Below are positions 61,250 to 64,000 of a stretch of DNA of 64,000 nucleotides, piece by piece. Each line of letters begins with the position of its first letter. Position 1 is the first letter of the stretch. This DNA is from Epiperipatus broadwayi (Eukaryota; Onychophora; Udeonychophora; Euonychophora; Peripatidae). Location: assembly GCA_028023455.1 (NCBI GenBank), contig JAQFVV010000018.1, forward strand, positions 4,553,800 through 4,617,799, given 5' to 3'. Made by a program: the position numbers and the translations under genes. Under the pieces are notes generated by a model, which was not told the origin of the DNA, ran no database searches, and was given only the letters and a program-made list of their open reading frames with translations.

Positions 61250-64000
61250 TTTTTAATTTTTTATTTTAGTCAATTTTTTTTTAGTACTTTCTTATAACTT
61301 TATCTGCAAAAAACTAATTGATAATTTTAAAAAAATATTTTTTGCAAAAGAGAGTATAAACTAAAAAATATTTTAATAATTTCGTTTAACATGCTTTGTT
61401 AAATTTTTTAAAGTTCTTTATCAGTCGTATTTTATCTAAAAGTTTAACCTAAACTATGCAATAAAAAATGGATATACTACGATATAAAATGGATATAAAT
61501 TGTAATACTGTAAAAATGTTTGAAATATTTATTTATACAGTTTTATTAATATTTCACCGAAGAACTGTTTTGGTACATAAAAACCACAGCTCGGACATTA
61601 TATGAGTCTAAAAATGTATTGAAACATATTATTTATAGGCTGATCCAAGATTTGTTTTTAAATAGTAATAAGACAATTATATTTTATGGATTATTTTATA
61701 TAATATGATATTCAAAGGAGTAAAATGTTATATCCTTTCTGAAGGTAACATTTTTTTTTATTTTAAAATGATATATAAAAAATACCAAATGAAAGTTTAA
61801 ATGTATCAAGAAGGAAACAGAGAATAGAAGTGAACACATAGATGAATAAAAAAATGGATCCATGGAAATACTTAAAAATTCATTGAATATTTTTAAAGTT
61901 AAATTAGATGGATTGATGCATTGGATACGCAGAGAATATTGGTAGAGAAGATTAAGAAGCTTCACGGGATTAATTAATATTATCGTCCTAAAAATTAAAA
62001 CCAAGGATTATTTTCTAAATTTTACTAAATGGATTAATAATTATTTTTATTTTAAACTTTAACATGCTTGGAGAACATTTTTGGAAAACTCTAGAAAAAA
62101 TAATAAACATTTTGGATTTATCAGGAACTATCGTCAAGAAAATATGTAACTATAGTTTTGATTCTTTTTATTTTGTTAACCTAGTTTAAATCTAAATTTT
62201 TTATATAAGATTAGGAAAAACATAAAAACATTAATTTATTAATATTAAAATTTTATAATATAACAATCTAATAATTTAGCTAAAAATATTTTAATATAAA
62301 GTGTATGGGTGTGAATTTTTTTTTATATCTGCAATGCTCAAGTGGACAAAGGAAGCCTACTGAACACGATGACTAGATAAAGGTTATTGGTAATAATAAT
62401 AACTATTGATAATTTATAATGTATATTTTTTTTTGTTTTCTTTAGATCATCCATAAATTGGAAGAATGAAGTGTAAAAGTTTTTTACTTATATGTACCAC
62501 ATTTTATACAACATTTTAAAAAACATTATGAGATAGGATTGATTTGAAAATATGCATACGACAATTTTTTTTTTTTTTTTTTTTTTATTAGTAATATAAT
62601 CCAACATAACAAATAATTATGTGATTCTTTTAAAATTTTTATGTTGTGGGATATTCAAATCTTGTCTAAGTAGATTGTATATAATTAGACATATAGAATA
62701 ATGAAGCGAGCAGACTTTTCTTGTGGAACAGCTAGATTGTTTAACTATTAATGAATTTTATTTATTGTTTTGTAAATGCAGATAGTCATTTATCGATGTA
62801 AGATGTAGAAAAATCTTGAGAAATAATGTTGAGATAGTGGCTTGGAAGTACTATAGTTAGCAGGAAACCAAGATGATGTTTTTTTAAGAAATAGGATGTT
62901 ATAAAGAATGGAAATAATATTTAGTCTTTATGTGAATATCAGCATAGTTAACAAAACCCTATGACTGATACAAATTTTATTGGACAGTGTTTATATTTCT
63001 TTAAATATTTGATGTTCTAATAAAGCTGAAGAAATAGCTTTAACATCGTCCCTGTACTAGAGGATATTAGGCAGGTAAATGTCCTACCTCTTTGCACTGT
63101 ACCATGATTTTGAGATATGTTAAGAGTAATACTCTAGCTTTCTTCCTTAATCCTATGCATCTGTTTTCGCTATCTTTATTTCATGTAATTGCATCGTTCA
63201 GTAGGATATATTTAAGAGAAATAATAAATAATTTAGAACTTAGCTTATGCTATCGTTTTTGTATAAGATTAGTTTATTTGCTTATAAGGAGCAGAATATT
63301 ATAACTTAAAATTGAAGATCCAAAGTATCCTAAGGAAAGAAAAGAATCATAGAATATATTTTGAATTTTATTTCGGAAAATGAAATATAAATTTTTAAAA
63401 TAAAGTATCTAAACAAAGATATTTGCTTTAGTATTTTTTTAAGAGAAAATAAGCATTGCATATTTTTAAAATACAATAGTACAAAGTAAATTATGTAAAC
63501 AATATGCATAGTATATTTTTGTTTATTGATTAACAGACATGTATTGATGATTACACTTATATCATACTAAAGTAGGGCTTAAAGAAGAATATATTATGAT
63601 TAGTAAACATTGTGTGATAAATACTAAAATCTAGTACTTAATTTTGGGTAATATTTTGTGTAACATCTTTGACTTTGCAAGATGAAATTTTTTTTAATAT
63701 TTTGAGAAGTCCATACTCATTATAAAATTTGGTTTTCTATGGAATGTTTTCTAAGTATGGATTTTTTAAAATAAGATAGTTTAATAATATTAGAGATAAA
63801 ATGCTGTTGCTAATAAAGTAGATAAATTTATTTGTAATAAGTTAACCATAATGAGAAACCAAATAGTAACTTTTTTTAAAAAAATTTGTCCTAAATATAA
63901 ATAAAGATGTAATTGAAATATAAATTATTTTTTTTATAACCCGGTAGATCAAACAGTAAAGTAAAAAAGTTAAGGATATTCACTGTTAATAGTGTAAATA
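61250..64000. other. AT-rich end of the window, nothing recognised
   Basis: No supported exon, repeat family or RNA gene. If the promoter at 61.1 kb is real, this would be its first intron. Confidence 0.4.

Overview
This window looks like intergenic or intronic DNA from an animal nuclear genome. It is very AT-rich (about three quarters A+T by eye, not computed) and full of microsatellites. It contains no operons, no ribosome-binding sites and no long intact ORFs. The recognisable coding signal is almost all decayed retroelement protein: Penelope-like elements (PLEs) with GIY-YIG remnants, RTE/BovB-type LINEs and at least three other non-LTR fragments. That mixture, with canonical GT/AG splice signals, fits an invertebrate, but I cannot name a phylum from the sequence.

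Layout. 1-9.4 kb: unassigned AT-rich DNA, a foldback element (2389-2811) with a diverged solo arm (5220-5335), a candidate terminal coding exon (3761-3893) and large trinucleotide arrays. 9.5-10.7 kb: a minus-strand PLE reverse transcriptase/GIY-YIG fragment next to a palindromic repeat carrying hammerhead-like hairpins. 19.0-21.9 kb: a dispersed duplication of about 450 bp, a LINE 3' remnant and a (TAA)n tail. 22.9-25.5 kb: a second PLE 3' end followed by a degenerate non-LTR retrotransposon. 26.4-32.2 kb: two pieces of one RTE family in opposite orientation, with a foldback of about 950 bp between them. 33.2-33.6 kb: a GATA/GGTA array. 36.8 kb: a tRNA-like SINE with clear target-site duplications. 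37.6 kb: a small hairpin MITE. 41.6-44.7 kb: a three-level nest, in which an unnamed ~395-bp tandem repeat is split by a LINE that is itself split by a PLE-terminal-repeat-like insert. 50.7 kb: another copy of the hammerhead-like repeat. 52.5-55.1 kb: the best host-gene signals, namely a minus-strand TATA box with a possible first exon and a plus-strand terminal exon with one in-frame stop. 61.1 kb: a CCAAT/TATA promoter candidate.

The elements do not form a pathway. The window is mainly a record of nested and foldback retroelement insertions, with perhaps the edges of two or three host genes. The items most worth a second look are the hammerhead-like hairpins in four separate places, the SINE, the nested repeat at 41.6-44.7 kb and the interrupted exon at 54.5 kb. 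All coordinates of degenerate elements are approximate, and no homology search was possible.
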